From assembly GCA_025267735.1 (NCBI GenBank), contig CM046296.1, positions 21,230,464-21,294,463 on the forward strand: a stretch of DNA of 64,000 nucleotides, in the 5' to 3' direction. The position numbers and the translations under genes are program-made. The notes below the pieces were generated by a model. The model worked only from the letters and a program-made list of their open reading frames with translations. It was not told where the DNA came from and did no database searches. This document shows positions 48,601 through 60,377 of this stretch, piece by piece (the first letter of the stretch is position 1; each line of letters starts with the position of its first letter). The stretch comes from Mactra quadrangularis. Its lineage: Eukaryota > Mollusca > Bivalvia > Venerida > Mactridae.

Positions 48601-49836
48601 TTTCTAAATATTCATTAATTACACTGATTTAATTTTCATTCTATGTAACATGTTATTTTCATTTTTTTTAAATATATATATGTACATGTTATTCAAAGAC
48701 ATTTCACTTCCATTGTATTTTTTTATTATGTTGTTGTTTTTCCACTTTCATATTCATATTGTTATGTAAATGTAGTATGAAATGTCTTCAAGTACAAATT
48801 GACTGTTCATGCCAGTAATTGTTAATGATAAAATTATTTAGCTCAATTGTAAAACCATTTATATTCAAGAATACAAATGTAATTTTTAACATTTTATAGC
48901 TAGTACTATTTAGAATAGTAACAGCTCAGACCAATTAAGTTTGTTACGGGTCTGGATACATAGATAATTGTAGAGCCTAGAGACTCTTCTGTCAGTACAT
49001 TATGTGGTTTTTGGTCATATGATTAGGAGTGTTCTTAACTTGATGATCATACAAAAAAAGTCTGATCATACAAAAAAATGTCCTACCAAACTAAGTCTTA
49101 CATTTATCTATAATGTCAAGGACATAAGATAAATACATTTTACACTTGTTTTTTGTGGAGTTGGATTGTGCTGACATGTACCATGCCCTTAAAGCAGATT
49201 CTTATGCTTAGGGAGAGTTTGTGTTTTGATTTAAAAGTTATTAGTTACAGTAGGATGAATGTTGTTCTATATAAATTGAATTATTTTAAATAAGGTATAT
49301 TATACTATAACCAGAAGATATTATAAATTATTTAAACTGTATTTTATAAGTAATAATAGATTAATAAACTTGTACATTGTTTATTATAAAATAATTAGAT
49401 GTAGTTCTGGTCTGGAGTTACTTCCCTTTTCACTAATTGATTGTACCAAACAAAATTTGATAATGGTGGTGCATATTACAAGCATATTGCTTCATAGGTA
49501 ATTTCTAAGCAAACGATCAATTTAAATAAATTGTAATCAAATTATTGAAAGCATTGGATCATGTAAGTTAAATAATGATTATTGTTTTAATTATTAATAT
49601 TAAAATAGAAGCAGTGAAATACTATACCTGTAACAACAGCCATGCTGTATTGTATTAGTATGCCATTTCATTAATCATTACATATAGAAATAATTCCAAG
49701 TTAAAATAAATTAAGTTCATTATTAGTGAAGTTTTGTTTTAGTACTTTATGTGTACAAGAGGCTAGATATAAAACATTTACTTGTAACTTTATAATATGT
49801 CTACTTTGTTTTTACCTGAATTATATTAAACATATA
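45652..49836 (+). other. Probable 3' UTR and intergenic DNA after the coiled-coil gene
   Basis: This is AT-rich sequence without coding potential. Several AATAAA-type hexamers occur (for example near 46883), and I cannot choose the real poly(A) site. The frame at 47711-47908 is low-complexity noise. Confidence 0.5.
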
Positions 49837-50862
49837 CGAGGGGTGTCCCAGTAAATCGTGTACTTTGTCCATAACTATTTTTCCTTATGTCACATGGTGA
49901 TCATAATTTACAAGACTGTTTGTTAGTCATATTTTTATACAAATTAGGCATTTAACCAATAAGAACTTTCATTAAAGGCGTCATTTTAATGTTTAACCAA
50001 TACAAGGTATGTGCATGCGGCGCAACCACTTTTACACTTGAATATTTGTTCATACTGAGTTCAAGTGAACAGCAAAATTTAAACTTAAAAGTTTTAATTG
50101 CATTTTATTTTTACATAGACATTCGCAGAAATTATTAATATATTATCACACCAAATCTCAGATCATAAAATATGTACACAATAGTGAAATACGCATTTGA
50201 ACTGAAACACAAAAATGTGACATCAACGAGATAAGGTGACGTCGGGAAAAAATTGAGTCCATGTTATTGCTACTCAGTTGCATAATCAGCCTGGCACAAC
50301 ATGGATGGGTTGAAATTTGAATTCAAACACATAGACTGATGAAAGGAATCATTAAGTATACCTTTTGCATACTACATATGGTAGAGAAGTTATTCACAGT
50401 GTAATATAGCCACTGAATTTATCGTACCAAACACTACTGAAAGTGTTATTCAATATTAAGTTGGATACTTAACCCGTAGACCATTAAATCATTGACCATA
50501 CTGATATTTGTAGACTGATTTAACAATTTTGAAACAAAAGTGAGACAAAAACAAATTTATAAAGTAAATATGATGTAAATACATTGTCTGTATATGTCAC
50601 TGTTCACAACAAGGCGAACTTGGAGAGTGAATAAAAATAATTTCAATGACCTGACGTCTTAATATGACGTTGACTTGCGCCGCGTTCTCATACCTAGTGT
50701 CTTATAAATTGAAGCAAAACATCTGTTTTTTAATTAACCGTCTAAAAATTTAGCATACTTACTCACAACACATGCATTTAATGGCAGTTAAAAGTTGGAG
50801 TTAAAGTTGCGCGTACTTTTTTTGCAACAAACATAGTCTACGATTTACTGGGACACCCCTCG
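49837..50862. mobile_element. Mariner-like element without intact transposase, 1.03 kb
   Basis: Perfect 23-bp inverted ends begin CGAGGGGTGTCCCAGTAAAT and are flanked by TA (49835-49836 and 50863-50864). The end sequence is of the mariner type (CGAGGG...). The interior, although about the size of a mariner gene, has no long frame in any phase, so it is a deletion derivative or an unrelated filler body. It lies between the convergent genes. Confidence 0.85.
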
Positions 50863-50864
50863 TA

Positions 50865-52600
50865 CATTGTATAAAGAAATGCAATAGCTACAAAATATCA
50901 ATTTACATTACTCTATCATTGACCATGTATTGTGACACAACAACTTTAGTCTCATATTAATACTAGGTGCCTTCGAATACCTGTATGAGACTACAGATTA
51001 GTGTCAACTTTGGATATCTTTGAATTCCAAAATAGTATCTGTTATGTGTCTAGAAACACTGCCTATTGTATAACATGCTCCATAAATCTGTTTGGGGTGG
51101 GCTAGCCATTTAGTGTCTGTGTGACTTACCTGCTCCTGTCAAAAATTATTATATATTTAATACATTGTAAATTGACAGAGTATAACAGCCTATCATATCA
51201 AAACCTAAATGTGATCAGTTAAATTGATGACCTCATTGTGTCAAAATTGTACAGATATTAAATAACTTATGTTCTAACATGTATTTTGTATACTTATATT
51301 TGTATGTAATTGAAAAAAATAAAAACAAAATATTAATCAGATGATTTTCACGTTTTCATAACTAATATGTAACTTTATTACTTTCGGACCAATATTTACT
51401 GTATGCTTAGGATGAAAAGTTTCTTTAACCAGTACTCAGCTTTCTTATACCTACAAGTTCTTCATACATGGAGATAAATCAACCTTCTGCTACCTGGAAT
51501 CCAGCCAGAATTTCAGTTTAATGCAAGGTTGCAACATAGAATTTTGAAATCAACTGAAAGGCATCAACCAATACTGACAGACATGTCAGTTTCATCAGTA
51601 TTATATGTGGATAATTAAGATTGGCAACAAAAACTCGAGACAACATAAGAACAGAAAACATCTTGACTTCAAGCACATATATACTACAACATGTATGTTT
51701 CTTTATTCAGGCCATGAAGTTGTATTTAAGTACTTGTTCATATCTAACTAAAAAGACCTTCCTGGGCAAGGTGTTTGAAAGAGATAATGACCTTGTATGA
51801 AACAATGTAAGAAAGTTATTGGTACTGCAGGTTGTATTTTAAAAATTACTTTAACCACAATTCATGAATTTGTCACAGAATGGCTAGTGACCAAAATTTT
51901 ATCTTGTTGATATATAAGATACACCAGATGACCCCTAATCCTGCCAGCTAGTTGTCCTAGGCGTTCATGGAAATTAAAATAATCTTCATTTCTATTTTTG
52001 TTTTAAAATTCATTACTATGGGCTATGGTGGCCACAAAGAACAAAGAGAATTTCAAAATTATGTTTAATTTATTGAATGCATTTATCAATATCAAAAGCA
52101 AAACAAGACAAAAAAACATAAAACAAAATTAATGTAAAACATAACAGCACCCTGACTGCATTTGGTTACAACAATAGTATGGTAACTGTATCAACTTTTA
52201 ACCAACTTTTTAGACACCCACAATCGCCTGTTGTCAAAGCAGGTAGACATCACTTTTATTCATAATTGCCATAAAATTTGAAAAGGGCAAGAAACTATTG
52301 GTGGTATTGTTGCTCTATGTATCATGATGAAACACTCTTCAGAAATAAGACTTCTAATAATCAGTTACTATACATATATTATAATATGGTATCACAATAC
52401 ATTTGACAAACCGTAGGTAAATGAAAATTAATGATCTCAAAATTGTATAGCATTATCATGGGTATCTTAAGTAATACACCACTTGTTTACAATTACTTTA
52501 AATGACAATTAACCAGACAGCACACAGCAATGCCATTGCATAAATAAAGACTGTCACAAGCACCAACAGTCATCAGTACAGTTCCCTCTTATATTACTTC
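50865..52600. other. Intergenic DNA between convergent genes
   Basis: I see no gene or clear repeat. The SNAPC3 transcript probably ends in the right-hand part of this stretch or just beyond it. Confidence 0.5.
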
Positions 52601-52603
52601 TTG

Positions 52604-52609
52604 TTTATT
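52604..52609 (-). terminator. Candidate poly(A) signal of SNAPC3
   Basis: AATAAA on the minus strand, about 390 nt after the SNAPC3 stop codon. Another AATAAA lies near 52255. The choice is a guess from distance. Confidence 0.3.
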
Positions 52610-53001
52610 AGAGAAGATCCAATTTCCACATCACTTAAAACATGAATATCTTCAGTTGCTTAGCAGCACTATACACTAGGCAAGTTATATTCCCTAATTC
52701 TAATATAACACAAGTCTATGAGTGCAGGAATATTCATGTGACAGTATCCATGCCAATGAATATACACTAAATACTAGTAATATGTCAACATAAATACACT
52801 TGATCATGTACAGACGGGGTTATTGCAATAGACAGAAAGTTTAAAATCTGCGGTTACATCTAGAATTAGTCAAAATCGGAAATCTTAACTTTTATCTCAG
52901 TTGAGCTAAGTTTTAGCTGTAGAGATTTTAAATTTTAGCTCTAGTCACTTCATGAGATCAGCTTTAAGCAATTTAAACTCTAATATCAAAGTTCTTATGA
53001 C

Positions 53002-56000
53002 TCAAGATATAGCATGATTATCAAAGTATTTATATGCTTCAAAGTTTCCAATCTTTTTATTATCTATGTCATAATGTAATGATTTAAAACATAAATCACA
53101 CAGAAATGATGGATTCTCTGGTGTAAATTGACTTCCATATACAATCCATCTGAAATATAACAACAAATATAAATATTAAATATGATGAATATAGAAAGAG
53201 AAGGAATGCAGGTCTTTGATATGTTTAAAAGCGCACAGAAACTGTTAAAATTAGATTCAATATCACATTTTTATGATCAAGTAAATTTGTATTTATAATA
53301 GTTGTAGACCTACAATACAAATATTGCAGTTAAAACAAGTAAATTTGTGAGCTAATGCTCACTAGTGATACCCCTGCAAAAATCTAAAAATATGCGACAA
53401 ACAGGAAGTAGATGAGCAAGGAGCATGAAATCGCTTTACACCACATGGGACTATGGGATGAAGCAATATGCAAAGTATTAGGCTGCTGCATGTTATAGTT
53501 GCTGAGAAAACTGCGACGGAAATTTTGTAACGGACGGACGGACGCACGGACAAGGGTAAAACAGTATACCCCCCTCTTCTTCGAAGCAGGGGTATAACAA
53601 TATTTAATGATTTCAAGACTTAGTATTTATCCAAACCACATTTTTTTTAAAAGTTCATTGCTGAGGCAGAAATTTGACTTTAGTAATGGTGGCAAAGAAA
53701 CCACTGGTCCATGGGCTACTGATAGTTATTTATTTATTGTGCTGTTGAAAAATGTTCATACAGATATACACAAAATACATTTATTACAAAACAAAATTAG
53801 TAGTCTTTATTTGAACTTTAACTGTCACTTCAATCACTAAACCTATGTCCTATCAGTATCACTGGACGTTATACTGCTCCTACCAGATTGTAAGGCAATA
53901 AAATTAAATATATAATACATGTACCTAGCAGCTTCATTATTACATAATCTACACAATGTTCTACGTCTTCTACTACGTCTTGTCATAAATGGATATAATG
54001 TTACATCTTGTGGATCATCTGTAGATAATAATCTGTAAATATATAGAATACAACCATAATTATAATATACAATATAGTAACATATCATCATTATTATAGT
54101 AATATATTTATATTATACAGCTTATTATTATTAAGCGCTTTTGAACATATGTTCAATATGAGAAGAGTGCTATACAAATGTGGTATATAATTAACAATAA
54201 TAATAGTAATGTAATGTATGAGAATTTTGAAATGGTTAAACAAAAGGTTTTTAGGCTTTATTGCTTATGAGCATTCAAAATTAAATACTGACTATGATAA
54301 AATAATTATACTAACACATGTTCATTGTAACAGTATAAAAGTTTGTTTGAGGTGGTATATTTGAGTTCAATGTGGTCACTGAATCATTGATTACTTTTAC
54401 TTATATATACTTCTAGATGTCACTTAGTACATATGAGTGTATATGGCTGTTTGATATTTTTAGTTCTTATTTGTCAATGTCTGTCTTCTATGTTTTGTAT
54501 GAGCATCATAAAGATGAGCTGCAGTTTAGATAAGCGGTGGGTTGCCACTTTTCAGTCTGGGCAACTATTTCTTTCAGGCAACCAAATTCTGCAAATGAGA
54601 TTTTCTTAAAATGATCTGTTCGGACAACCACTTTCATATCCTTATGTCATAGAGTGGATAAGGGTCTCCTAATTTACAAATGTAGCTACAAGACATTGAA
54701 ATGTCCAGATATAAAATTGATTTAATAGCTAAATTGTTATATTAAATATTAAAAGACTTACCTGATATCACTAAATATTATTACATGTTGACAATCACCT
54801 TGATGCATATATACGTAAGGTTTACCTAGTTCTACAGTTATATCTAGAAATGTTGAATCTTCCATCTTTTCTGTTTTCATTGAACCAGAATCATGACCTG
54901 GTTTATTGGCCCATTCTCTTATCTCCCTATATTGATGTACAAAGAATACTTGAGTGAAAGCTCAAAATAATGAAACCCATTTGCTTGAGTTTCATAATTT
55001 CAGCAGGTTTTTTTTAAACAGATAATCAATGAATTTAAAAATAAAAGAAAAATGAATTTCAGGATCAATTCTGTACACTTTTACCCAAAATAGGATATTT
55101 GTCAATTTTTGTAACATTCATTTAAAGCTAACATTTTTTAACAGTCAAAAAAAAAATAACTTCTCTCTTTATTTGGGTAAAATTTTAAACTTATTAACAA
55201 TAACTAACAGTTTATTATAAAAGTCATATCAAGGTTCACCTGTCTAGCTCAGTTGGTAAGCACACAAGTCAACTGATCAAGGGGTCATAGATTTAATTCC
55301 TGGGCTGGCATACTTTCTTGGAGTTTGATCATAAAATAATTTCTTCGGCCATTCTCCCTCACATCAATGTACAGTACATGCCAAGGATAATACATATAGA
55401 GATTTAAGTATTCACCTCATTTTTCAATGTGGTTCTCACACAAGGAAATATTAAAGTAGTGTAAACTTACAAACTATAATCTCTAGCATCTTCCTCTCTA
55501 AAATCATTATAAAATGTATCATCTATGAAGAAAAATCCAGACTTGAAAATATCCTACAACAAATCACAATTATCATGTTTACACTTATCATAAATTTACA
55601 GTTAATTTCACATAATTAAGTTTATACTAGTTAATTTAGGCTCAACCTATCATGCCACAGCATTACTAGTAATTCAAAGGCAAATATATTAGGAGTTCAA
55701 ACCTAACCATCCAAGCTATAGATTCTCTGTCCACAAGTCAAATTATCCAATGAATAGTCGGCAACATTGATAGTTTTCATCTATTTAGGAAGAAGTTGTC
55801 ACTTGCTTGTAGTAGAGTAAGATGTGATCTCTGTAAACAGATATACACTGTCGTGTAGCAAGTAGGAGAGAGAAAAATTCTATATTGTGTTTTAATCAGA
55901 TTGGGTAGGATAGTATTTGTAATGAGCAGTCCAGAAAAGCTAATTTAAATTAGGAGACAGGTTCTTAACCAGTGTACAAGTAAAGTTTTATAGTTTTAAT

Positions 56001-58622
56001 TGTTTACCTTGGCATAAGACTGAGTTTCCAAGTCAGGGTTTTCACTCATATCTCCAGGTACATTTAAATCATTTACACAACGTATAACATCACGTAGATC
56101 TGTTAACTTTTGTCTGCCAAGTACTAACCAGGAGTTGGACATATTCTATAAATATTAAAAAAAACATCATCACCATTATTACCCTATCAAATAGTAAGCA
56201 TTCTTATTTTTGTTCAATTCTCATTCAAAATGCCAAATAAAGAGAACACATTTACATAGATACAAAATTGTATTATCTTAATTTTGAAGTATATTCGTAC
56301 TTGTTCGACTTGAATGTATTTCAAGCACTTCTTAAGTCAATTTCTACTCCTTCAGTCTATGCATTCTACAATCACTCAATTGTTATTTAGTATAAATTGG
56401 TAAAAAGTGATAATAATAATTATTTGGTACATGCAACTTTGTATCAAAACACCTTTTGTCAGCAGAACAATATACATATTAAAAACACTGCCCTGGGTGA
56501 TAATAGTAGCCTGATAACCCAGGGTAATATTTAAACCCTAAATCAGTGAGGATACAACTTAATTGATTCCTGACCATGAAATTGCACTAACTTTACCTAT
56601 TATTAAGTATAGCGAAAGCTAGAAAGTTGACATTATAATGTAGAAATTAAAGACTTACACCAGATGTTTTATTAACTTCTTCAACAGTTGTATGTTTATG
56701 TCTTGTTTTAACAGGTTGATGTACATGAACATGTAATAACACATCAGGATAAACTACTTTATTTTCCTCAGCAATACCTCCTAATTGATCTTCATTATTC
56801 ACTGCATTGAAAATCTACAAAATATGCTCCTACATTATTTACGTTGAACATTATAAAGCTGATACCATTTTATTGTCATCGTGGGTTGGTAGCACAGTTG
56901 GTAGCATGAAAGGGTTACTGGTTCATATCCCACCTAACAATAATGTCAATTTCCTCCATTAATAAGGTATGTGGAGAAGTTTCCAGCCATGTTGAATGGT
57001 AGGCAAGTACTGGTTATAAACAAGGATCCAGGAAAGCTTGGTTAGGTACGCTTGACCCTATAAAATAACCTCAATTGGGTTGACAGGGAATTATAACTAG
57101 TATAAAAGGCCTTAAACATTATATTTTAATCTTGTCATGGACTCACAAAAATGATGATGAGTGTAAATAAGCACTTAAACTAATGCACAATTCTTCCTCA
57201 AATCTGATTATCTGCACATTTTTCAAAGCCAGGTATTACCAGCTGCTTACAGAATTAAAATCCTGATAACCCAACCCTAGACACAGCCAGAAGGGGAAAA
57301 ATTAACACATTATGACCTGGTCTTAAATCTGTTGCTAATCACAATAAGATTTGACTATACAAAGTAGTTAATGAAAAATTTACCATATGATCATCAGCTC
57401 TCTTGTACTTCATCTTCCTTAATGCAGCAGTATAATATTTATGATCCTTCTTTCTTCTTTCTATCTCCTGTTTCTGAAAACTACACAAAAATATTTTTTT
57501 AATAACAGATTAAACCCCCATCATCACAACAGTCAACATAGTCAACAACAATGTCAATTCTCTTCAATAGTCAACACATACTCACTGCTCGCTGTAGTAA
57601 GATCTTATAAAGTGCACTATACATTAAACAAAGAAATTTTGTGTACATAGATTCTTTAGACCCTCTGGTATGAAGAGGTCCAAAATAAAACTTTTGATAT
57701 TAGAATAGGGATTTCATACTTTCTATATCTTTGCATACCTAAAACATGCTAGTAAACTTCTTTGTCTCCTAAATCTTAAACATAAATTTTAGCCCAGTGA
57801 GCAGTTCAACAGTGTCAAAAGTAAAAGGGTAATGATTAAAAGTAGATGAAAGATATTCATATGACTTTACCTTAGACTTAAAAGTTTTGTATCCATAGGA
57901 ATATTTTCCAGGTTACTCCAACTATTAAATTCAGTACAACCTTCAGCATCATTTTCTAATTTGTCTACACTGAAATATATACACAGAATTATTATTATCA
58001 TTATTATATACCACATTTGTATAGCGCTCTTTTCATATTGAATATATGTTCAAAAGCACTTCACTATCATATGCATAATAAGAAATACGAGTTTAAATGA
58101 AAACAAAAATGATTATTTTCATGATGATTATTTATTAATGATAAATTTACCACCTTAAATCTGTTCACATATACAGCCTTCTAAATATGTTAGTCAACAG
58201 TGGCTGGAAAAAAAAACACAGTGTAATGTAGGTGTGCAACATAATCATGGTAATAGAAAACGCTCCTGAAAATGAACAGCTCTATTTCCTTCTTTACCAA
58301 CCCACTTTCACATTTTTTTCTGGCTGTCCGTTCCTTTTTATAATTCTTAAAAATCAGTATTACAACCATACTTGAACATCAACTGATTAAACTTCAATTT
58401 TCATAAAGAAGTCTGAAGTAACTTATATGTTAACATCGCGAAAACATATTACAAATACCTGCAAACGCTTTCCAGCTCTTTTACATTTTCAAAACTCATC
58501 CCTATTTTCTCAGCTAAAGTGGCAGTATCACTTGTTATATATTCTGCACAGTTACGATATGTGTCATTATCCCACTGAGACAAAAACTTCTTAACATTCA
58601 CTTTTTCAGTGGGCGCCGCCAT
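53002..58622 (-). CDS. SNAPC3: snRNA-activating protein complex subunit 3
   Basis: Nine exons in transcript order: 58622-58459, 57969-57871, 57480-57384, 56814-56659, 56145-56008, 55553-55471, 54926-54762, 54032-53925, 53149-53002. All phases agree and give 1,158 nt (385 aa; the human protein is slightly above 400). SNAPC3 is the SNAPc subunit that, with SNAPC1 and SNAPC4, binds the proximal sequence element of RNA polymerase II and III snRNA promoters. Diagnostic stretches are VLGRQKLTDLRDVIRCVNDL (from about residue 180), FFFIDDTFYND, YVYMHQGDCQHVIIFSDIR (near 285-300), and the zinc-binding CRLC (328-331) and CDLC (354-357) followed by LHYD. The start MAAPTEKV at 58622 is preferred; an in-frame ATG at 58700 would add 26 residues. 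Confidence 0.95.
53356..53596 (-). mobile_element. MITE-like element with TATACCCC ends, copy 2
   Basis: This is an inverted copy of 6794-7041. It is nearly identical over ~240 bp, with a few substitutions and one 4-bp unit fewer in the CCGT tract. It lies in the last SNAPC3 intron in reverse orientation to copy 1, and antisense frames inside it are not genes. Confidence 0.82.
54121..54190 (+). repeat. Short dispersed repeat with ATT tail, copy 1
   Basis: AAGCGCTTTTGAACATATGTTCAATATG, followed by GTGCTATACAAATGTGGTATATAA, is preceded by a TTA/TTAT microsatellite. It matches 57990-58070 in the opposite orientation. Similar GCGCTATACAAAT tails occur widely in animal retroposons. Confidence 0.65.
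55239..55440 (+). repeat. tRNA-derived SINE, degraded
   Basis: TCTAGCTCAGTTGGTAAGCA (A box) and GGTCATAGATTTAATTCC (drifted B box) at tRNA spacing are followed by a non-tRNA body. It lies in the SNAPC3 intron before the sixth coding exon, antisense to the gene. Confidence 0.6.
56881..57115 (+). repeat. tRNA-derived SINE
   Basis: TTGGTAGCACAGTTGGTAGC and CTGGTTCATATCCCACC form A and B boxes. A body of ~180 bp follows. It lies in a SNAPC3 intron, antisense to the gene. Confidence 0.6.
57990..58070 (-). repeat. Short dispersed repeat with ATT tail, copy 2
   Basis: Read on the minus strand it gives GTGCTTTTGAACATATATTC and AGCGCTATACAAATGTGG, then ATAAT repeats: the same family as 54121-54190. 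It is in the first SNAPC3 intron. Confidence 0.65.
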
Positions 58623-58972
58623 TCCTGAGAAGTTCTGGGACGAATGCTGCAAGGGCGAATAGGTTGTAGGACGAGAAAATCTCGCGAAAATATATGACAC
58701 TTGCTAATTATGATTGAAACGATTTTGATTTAACACTAAGGTTTTTTTATTATTTATATGTCTTTTTTATATGGTGAGATAATGTCATTAAACACTAAAA
58801 CGTGCCCAATAAATCTTATAATTATGTGTTTTAGCATTTAATGTGAATAAAGTTCATGACATACGGACTCCGTAACTCAAGATAAAGAGTTATCTCCCTT
58901 AACCTCATTTCTACTTACTGTTTTAAAAGAAATTGTTTTCGGGCATGAAGATAATATTTCTTCAATAGAGGG
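58623..58972. promoter_or_regulatory. Upstream region of SNAPC3, shared with a divergent small ORF
   Basis: This 350 bp interval separates the SNAPC3 start from the plus-strand small ORF. It contains GAGTTATCTCCCTTA (58889-58903), a motif common in molluscan non-coding DNA. No TATA box or snRNA-type proximal element is evident. Promoter activity is inferred only from position. Confidence 0.35.
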
Positions 58973-59167
58973 TTGCTATCGATAAAATATTCAATGATAA
59001 ATCAGAAAATGGCACCTTTTTCGATAAAATTAGCAACAAATGTTCGATACAATGATACAAACCTGACCCATCTATTCTTGATACCTGCTATGTTTACAGC
59101 ATCATTAGTCACTTTAATCGCATGGCAATTACGAAAATTTGTCACGAACGATTATCTGAGGCTTTAA
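58973..59167 (+). CDS. Small ORF with one predicted membrane segment (uncertain)
   Basis: It encodes up to 64 residues; a start at the third Met (MAPFSIKLATNVRYND) would give 52. A stretch LTHLFLIPAMFTASLVTLIA is hydrophobic enough for one transmembrane helix and is followed by a basic-aromatic end (WQLRKFVTNDYLRL). The layout resembles small mitochondrial or integral membrane proteins. It reads away from SNAPC3, head to head. I do not recognise a family and length alone does not exclude chance. Confidence 0.25.
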   Translation: MLSIKYSMINQKMAPFSIKLATNVRYNDTNLTHLFLIPAMFTASLVTLIAWQLRKFVTNDYLRL

Positions 59168-59529
59168 ATAGAATGTCGTTAATATTATTTGCTCTTTAGC
59201 TGCTAAAAGCTTAAAAATATAGGTCTTTGTAAATTGCATCCGATATTTTTGCTTTATCCGGCTATCATTCAAGAATTAAAAGCTCTGCCGGTCTTACAGA
59301 AAAATAAGTGTCATGTATTTTTCAAAACAAAAATATTTTCTTTCGGTACCAAGCTATCATTTAAGGAAGTATAGAAACATGACATTTCTTACATCTCTTA
59401 CGAAAGCGTTTTAAACAAAATTAATTTCGACCGCTTAATTTTTTGTTGTTGTTGTAGTATTTTCAGTATGGTCACAGACCCTTAAATTTGGGCAAACACC
59501 TCTAAATTCAGTATAAATATCTGATCATT

Positions 59530-60014
59530 GGGCGCGTTGCTTAACGATTTTCGCTACGTTTCGCTATGAAAAAGCGCTTTCTTGTAGCGATTCGTCTTAG
59601 GAAACGGCTAGCTATTTACCATTCGGAACAACCTCGGCGATCATCGCCGAGGTAATTCCGAATGGCTATGTACGTCACAAACCAAGATGGCGGCCTTTGC
59701 CGAGTAAAACTTTTGCGCTCATTGCAATCGCATGTTTTCGGGGCGATTTCGAACTAAATAAGGCTTTAACAAGTACAAAATCACTGCAAAAACATATGTT
59801 TAAATGAACAATTACAAACATTTATTGATTTCAATTCATGATTAGTCAGTCAAACATAAAAACATAAATTGTCGGCAAACAGGAAGTTACATTACGGCGG
59901 AGGCAGCCATTTTGATTTGTTAAAGCGCTCTAGGGTAGCGAAGAATTTTTTCAAGTCGTTTCCTAGGATTTCGCTACAAAGCGATACCTAGCGAAATGCT
60001 TAAGCAACGCACCC
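59530..60014. mobile_element. Harbinger-like MITE, 485 bp, CpG-rich
   Basis: GGGCGCGTTGCTTAA and, in reverse complement, GGGTGCGTTGCTTAA form the ends. ATT follows directly on both sides, fitting a 3-bp duplication. The interior has CpG-rich blocks such as GTAGCGA and TTTCGCTA, a fold-back at 59618-59666, and oppositely oriented YY1-like motifs (CAAGATGGCGGC at 59683-59694 and GCAGCCATTTTG at 59903-59914). Confidence 0.72.
59618..59666. repeat. Palindrome inside the Harbinger-like MITE
   Basis: ACCATTCGGAACAACCTCGG pairs with CCGAGGTAATTCCGAATGG around CGATCATCG, giving arms of about 24 bp with few mismatches and almost no loop. Confidence 0.7.
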
Positions 60015-60037
60015 ATTGTTATGTCAACGTAACAACA

Positions 60038-60376
60038 ATTAGGGACTTTAGTCAGTTATCTTTCCCTGATAATATCTGAAGCAATCCAATTGGTAAGTAG
60101 GTCCTTACAGTTGGAATCCTCGGATTTTATCATTGAATTCCTATGTAAGAATAACAAAATATTTCATCTAATATCTTTCTTGTAAATGTAGATATTAACA
60201 GAAGAGAGGAAATTTAAATAGTTCTTTACCTTAAAAATACAAGCACAAAAAAGTTATAAAAGATTAATTTGGCAAATTGACATTTAAAAGTAAGGGTAAA
60301 ATCCGAGTAATCCAACTAATTAGACCTACCTATTTGAAGAGTATACAAGGGGAAATAACTGACTAAAGTCCCTAAT
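60038..60376. mobile_element. Fold-back MITE, about 340 bp
   Basis: AGGGACTTTAGTCAGTTATC pairs with AACTGACTAAAGTCCCT. AATT borders both ends and could be a duplication or part of the palindrome. Inner segments also pair (GGAATCCTCGGATTTTA with TAAAATCCGAGTAATCC; GTAGGTC with GACCTAC), so long arms remain. Confidence 0.72.
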
Positions 60377-60377
60377 T

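Noticed and set aside
58623..58700. SNAPC3 start at the upstream ATG (58700)
   Set aside because: In frame, but the added 26 residues look like translated 5' UTR and MAAPTEKV at 58622 fits the family's usual start better. Not excluded.
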